DNA from: JAEUJZ01 sp964460115
GTDB taxonomy: Bacteria; Myxococcota_A; Polyangia; Palsa-1104; JAEUJZ01
Assembly (NCBI GenBank): GCA_964460115.1
Contig: CAYWPR010000001.1
Location: 62,001 to 126,000, forward strand
Length of the DNA stretch: 64,000 nucleotides
Direction: 5' to 3'
Within the stretch, counting starts at the first letter, position 1; the number at the start of each line of letters is the position of its first letter. The position numbers and the translations under genes are program-made. The notes beneath the pieces are model-generated. The model was not told the origin of the DNA, made no database searches, and saw only the letters and a program-made list of their open reading frames with translations. Below, piece by piece: positions 60,753 to 64,000 of this stretch.

Positions 60753-61646
60753 TTAGAGAAGGGGCGCAAGGCCGACGAGTTGCCAGATTTCGGCGGCGCT
60801 GTGACCGGCTTTTCGCAAGGAGGATAAAGTCGGCGCGCCATGCCGCTTGGCCAGACGAACGCCGTCCGGCGTGGTTAGCAAACGATGATGTGCATATTCG
60901 GGCGTGCCATATCCAAACACGGCCTGAAGCAGACGATGGATGTGCGTGGCGTAAAAAAGATCTTCGCCGCGCGTCACCAGGTTGACTCCTTGCAGGTGGT
61001 CATCGACCGTGACCGCCAAATGATAACTGGTGCGCACTTCTTTGCGGCCAAGGACCACATCGCCCAGCAGAAGCGGTTGCAAGAAGACTTGGCCATGACC
61101 GTGATCGAAAAAGCTCAGCGGTCCGCGGTTTGGCGCAACTCGCTCTACATAATTCAAAGCCTGCTGTACATCCAAACGCAGCGCATACCCATGACCGGCG
61201 GCTATGCGCTCGGCGCGCTCGGCGGCACTGCGCCGTCTACAAGTCCCTGGATAAATCGCCCCCAGCTCGGCAGGAAGGCCGCCCAAAGGCAGATCGTGCG
61301 GGGCGCCTTGCGCAGCGGCCACCTCGGCCGCGATTTCCGCGCGTGTACAAAAGCAGGGATAAAGCAGCCCCAGCGCCGAAAGTTTTTCTAGGTGCGCCGC
61401 GTAAACATCCAAGTGTTCGCTTTGCCAGCGCACCTCACCGTCCCATTGCAGCCCCAAAAAGCGCAGATCGTCAAACAGGGCCAGCGCAAATTCGCGCCGG
61501 CAACGGGTTTGGTCGATGTCTTCCAGGCGCAAAAGAAAGCGGCCCCCGGCCTTTCGCGCCGCCTCAAATCCGCACCGCGCCGAGTAGGCGTGGCCCAGAT
61601 GCAAAAGGCCCGTTGGGGAAGGAGCGAAACGTGTGACGACCGTCAC
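60753..61646 (-). CDS. gluQ: Glutamyl-Q tRNA(Asp) synthetase
   Basis: 297 residues, the length of GluQ-RS, a GluRS paralogue without an anticodon-binding domain that glutamylates queuosine on tRNA-Asp. RFAPSPTGLLHLGHAYSA contains the HIGH-like motif; RLEDIDQTRCR and YPCFCTRAEI (zinc-site Cys, with the later Tyr/Cys of YPGTCRRR) are typical. The KMSKS-like loop is RLAKRHGA. The next gene on this strand is tRNA-Thr, 56 bp downstream. Confidence 0.93.
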   Translation of the reverse strand: MTVVTRFAPSPTGLLHLGHAYSARCGFEAARKAGGRFLLRLEDIDQTRCRREFALALFDDLRFLGLQWDGEVRWQSEHLDVYAAHLEKLSALGLLYPCFCTRAEIAAEVAAAQGAPHDLPLGGLPAELGAIYPGTCRRRSAAERAERIAAGHGYALRLDVQQALNYVERVAPNRGPLSFFDHGHGQVFLQPLLLGDVVLGRKEVRTSYHLAVTVDDHLQGVNLVTRGEDLFYATHIHRLLQAVFGYGTPEYAHHRLLTTPDGVRLAKRHGAPTLSSLRKAGHSAAEIWQLVGLAPLL

Positions 61647-61664
61647 GCTTGTTGGCTCAGGAAT

Positions 61665-62852
61665 TTAGACGGCTTTGCTTGCGCGCTCTTCGCTTGGGTC
61701 GGTAGAGCGTTCATCGCCGGCCTTGGGCTTCAGACGATCGCGGCCGCTAACCCGGCGTACCACCGCACCGACCAGTGTTCCGCCGATTCCGCCGGTCACA
61801 AGCGACAGAAATAGCGAATCCAGCGCCGGCGCGACCAGCCGGTTGGCGGTGGCGTTTTCCGAGAAGTGCCAAGCAAACACAAGCGTCGCCGCCGAGGCCA
61901 TAATGAGGTGCGTCTTATTCTTGGCATCGCCGATTTTCGCCTCGACGAAAATCATCGCCAACACGACGAGGATGCCAGTTACAAGAAACCACAGCGGATT
62001 TAAGCTTTGAGGATGGACGGCCACGTGCAGACCGCTTTGCAAGAGCTCATCGACCCCTTCGGTGCTCACCGATAATTCGTGGCCGCGCAGGTTGTTTGGC
62101 AGGCGGTGTTCGATTTGGCTGTTTTGCTGTGTCCAGTGCGTGCTGCCGCGCCGAGTGCGCATTTGGTTCGTCTTGACGCTGAACTCTCCGACTAGCTCAT
62201 GGCTTTGTCCGCCATCGGCAGCGATCGTCAGCGCATAATCGACTTTGCGATCGCCGCCTGCTTCGGGGCGCAGGCTGCCGCTGACTGTGACATCGAACGG
62301 ACCGGCGGCATTTTCACCGATCGGCATCTTCAGCGACTTGCTTTGCTCGGTCAAAACCGCCTCTGCCAAAACCTTGCGCGGCACCGCTTTGCGCAGCGTT
62401 GGATATCCCACCGATGCAGCCCAGACGATGGCCAGCGCCGCAAACAGCGTACGGCCGTTTTTGCTCTCAATTAAATCGTAGGCAGAGCCAACCGTGCTGT
62501 AGATGGCAAACGCCAGAAGCCCGCCCGCCAAAACCAAGCCGACCATCCCCTCGCGCAAATAGTCCATCTTGTAGCCAATGACGCCGACGCCAAGGACGAC
62601 AATGAAAGTGACTTGGCTAAGCCAGCTTTCCCAGTGCTCATCCATAAACCGCCTATAGGCAGATGGAGGCGGGCCTTTTTTGTCGTTTGTCTCAGAGGAT
62701 GCGCGCGCTGGCGTACGGCTGCTTTTGCCGCCATCGCGCGTCGTATGTCGCCGGGTGGGCTTATAGCCATCGGCTTCGCCCTCTGCGCCATTGTTTCGGG
62801 TGGAAGTTTCGCCGCCGCCGCGGTCTAGTTCATCGTTATCTGCTGGTGCCAC
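61665..62852 (-). CDS. Multi-pass membrane protein, unknown
   Basis: Start at GTG 62852 is chosen because GAGAGG lies 6 nt before it; a longer frame (GTG 62963) would leave only 23 bp to the divergent gene. 395 residues: a charged, disordered N-terminus of about 65 residues, then membrane segments (VTFIVVLGVGVIGYKM; VGLVLAGGLLAFAIYSTV; TLFAALAIVWAASVGY), a soluble domain of about 130 residues, and further helices (LWFLVTGILVVLAMIFVEA; LIMASAATLVFAWHF; LFLSLVTGGIGGTLVGAVV). No family recognised. Confidence 0.68.
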   Translation of the reverse strand: MAPADNDELDRGGGETSTRNNGAEGEADGYKPTRRHTTRDGGKSSRTPARASSETNDKKGPPPSAYRRFMDEHWESWLSQVTFIVVLGVGVIGYKMDYLREGMVGLVLAGGLLAFAIYSTVGSAYDLIESKNGRTLFAALAIVWAASVGYPTLRKAVPRKVLAEAVLTEQSKSLKMPIGENAAGPFDVTVSGSLRPEAGGDRKVDYALTIAADGGQSHELVGEFSVKTNQMRTRRGSTHWTQQNSQIEHRLPNNLRGHELSVSTEGVDELLQSGLHVAVHPQSLNPLWFLVTGILVVLAMIFVEAKIGDAKNKTHLIMASAATLVFAWHFSENATANRLVAPALDSLFLSLVTGGIGGTLVGAVVRRVSGRDRLKPKAGDERSTDPSEERASKAV

Positions 62853-62986
62853 GAAAAGCCTCTCTTGCACAAAAGTCGCCGGGAAAATATCGTGCTCTCC
62901 CGCCCCATGCAAGAATAGCTGTGGCTGAGGCGCAATCGGGGCAATAAACAAGCGGCTGGCCACTTACCCTTTAGACTAGGTTAACG

Positions 62987-64000
62987 ATGAAGTCAGCGTC
63001 TTTTCGCCGTTTCATAGGGCGGCTTTTACCCATTGCCGTCGCGATTGCCGCACTTTTATATGCCATCCATCGCACCGATCTGGACAAAACCTGGCAGCAT
63101 TTGCGGCAGGCCTCGCTAGGCTGGCTGCTTTTGGTCTCGGCCGGCATGACGCTTTTGAACTGCGCCGCCGACACCTTCGCCATGTACCATGTCTTTGCCG
63201 GATTCGGACTGCGGCTGCGCTTTTTTGACCTGTACACCATCCGCGCCGCGACCTACACGCTGGCGGTCATCCACTATCACGCCGGGCAGCTTGGCATCAT
63301 CGGCTTTCTTTACCGAGTTGCGCGCGTGCCCTTGTCGCGGGCCAGCGCCTATATTCTTTTTATTATCGGCATCTGGGTGGCCCTGCTTGTGATCTTTGCC
63401 ACCGGAGGCGCGCTGCTTGGCGGCCCCAAAGGACGAGCGGTGTTGCCTTGGCTGACGCCGTTTGCGCTGGGGCTTGTCGTATATGCCTTGGTTTTGCGCT
63501 TTCCGCCGCGCTTTTTGCGCGTGCCGCCCGTTGCGATTGCCGGCAGTGCGAAAGATTCGCTTTTGACCAATCTATGGCAGCGCGTGATTCGGCTGATCAG
63601 CAACTTGTGGGAGCCGCTGCACACCGCCGGCCTGTCCGGGCATTTGCGGGCGCTCCTCGTTCGGCTGCCGCACCTGGCAGTCCTTTTGATTTGGCATTTT
63701 ATCGCCCTGCGCTGCTTTCATATCAAGGTGCCCTTTTACCTGGCCATGCTGTATCTGCCGGTAGTATTTGCCGTCGGAGCGCTGCCGATCAGCATTTTTG
63801 GCCTGGGCACCACCCAGATGGTGGCGCCTTACTATTTCGCGGATTTTGCCGGCTCGGGCCCTAGCGGCAACGCGGCAGCTTTTGCCTACAGCTTGTCGAT
63901 GACCGCGATTTCCACGGTCAGTAACCTTGTCATGGGATTTTTGTTTCTACGCCGCGGCGCGCGGCTTGGTCTAAGCACCACGCCCGAACAAACGGCCAAG
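62987..64000 (+). CDS. UPF0104/YbhN-like integral membrane protein, cut at the window end
   Basis: 338 codons are visible from ATG 62987 with no stop by 64000. There are many hydrophobic helices: LPIAVAIAALLYAI, GWLLLVSAGMTLLN, ILFIIGIWVALLVIFA, LAVLLIWHFIALRC, YLPVVFAVGALPISIFGLG. HAGQLGIIGFLYRV and the late PISIFGLGTTQ recall lysylphosphatidylglycerol-synthetase-type flippase or YbhN/UPF0104 proteins, which lack the synthetase domain. Function is uncertain. It is divergent from the membrane protein gene at 61665-62852. Confidence 0.75.
   Translation, partial: MKSASFRRFIGRLLPIAVAIAALLYAIHRTDLDKTWQHLRQASLGWLLLVSAGMTLLNCAADTFAMYHVFAGFGLRLRFFDLYTIRAATYTLAVIHYHAGQLGIIGFLYRVARVPLSRASAYILFIIGIWVALLVIFATGGALLGGPKGRAVLPWLTPFALGLVVYALVLRFPPRFLRVPPVAIAGSAKDSLLTNLWQRVIRLISNLWEPLHTAGLSGHLRALLVRLPHLAVLLIWHFIALRCFHIKVPFYLAMLYLPVVFAVGALPISIFGLGTTQMVAPYYFADFAGSGPSGNAAAFAYSLSMTAISTVSNLVMGFLFLRRGARLGLSTTPEQTAK

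Noticed and set aside
60611..60841. N-terminal extension of the lipoprotein gene
   Set aside because: It would be translated through tRNA-Thr and part of gluQ.
1..64000. CRISPR array or rRNA operon
   Set aside because: No regularly spaced direct repeats with spacers and no rRNA-like segments were seen.

Overview
The window reads as chromosome of a high-GC, Gram-negative deltaproteobacterium, most likely Myxococcota. Evidence: a traA-traB-like outer-membrane-exchange pair with a MYXO-CTERM-like tail, many lipoproteins, a TSP3/OmpA outer-membrane protein, IPT/TIG lipoproteins, a MoxR/VWA cluster and an RND efflux operon. Genes are packed into minus-strand operons with frequent 4-bp ATGA overlaps. 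No rRNA and no CRISPR array were seen.

Left part (1-21.3 kb): a truncated class I/II aminotransferase; the operon aspS-pdxH-DsbA-like lipoprotein-TPR protein; tRNA-Pro(CGG) with a clear terminator; a HAD phosphatase; a small IPT/TIG lipoprotein. Then come two minus-strand blocks that may be one transcript. One is a MoxR cluster (coiled-coil GQ-repeat membrane protein, MoxR ATPase, DUF58, BatA-like VWA protein, double-VWA/GATase-like protein). The other is an overlapping four-gene unit (SDR, EtfA-like, EtfB-like, ADP-forming acyl-CoA-synthetase-like) whose members look stripped of their usual cofactor or catalytic parts.

Middle (21.4-43.6 kb): tmRNA (tag ANDNAYALAA), followed by a putative XRE/nucleotidyltransferase toxin-antitoxin pair whose start codon lies in a 38-bp dyad; PBP1A; an RluA-type pseudouridine synthase next to pseudouridine-5'-phosphate glycosidase; a sensor-less sigma-54 activator; a lipoprotein plus traB/traA; a second IPT/TIG lipoprotein paralogous to the first; an AddB-like Fe-S nuclease; an orphan STAS protein; and the housekeeping operon gap-pgk-tpiA-secG-dapF.

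Integrated element (43,871-54,474; 10.6 kb): inserted in tRNA-Ala(GGC) and bounded by 47-bp direct repeats. It carries a tyrosine integrase next to attL, divergent regulators, a D5-like ATPase and a CHC2/Toprim primase with an iteron-like array immediately downstream, several small HTH proteins (one resembling a small terminase), and a BsuBI/PstI-type restriction-modification pair beside attR. No capsid, tail, portal or large-terminase gene is visible, so the layout is satellite-like rather than that of a full prophage.

Right part (54.6-64 kb): a TetR-MFP-RND efflux operon with a palindromic operator candidate, a lipoprotein starting 14 nt after tRNA-Thr(CGT), gluQ, a multi-pass membrane protein, and a UPF0104-type membrane protein cut by the window end.
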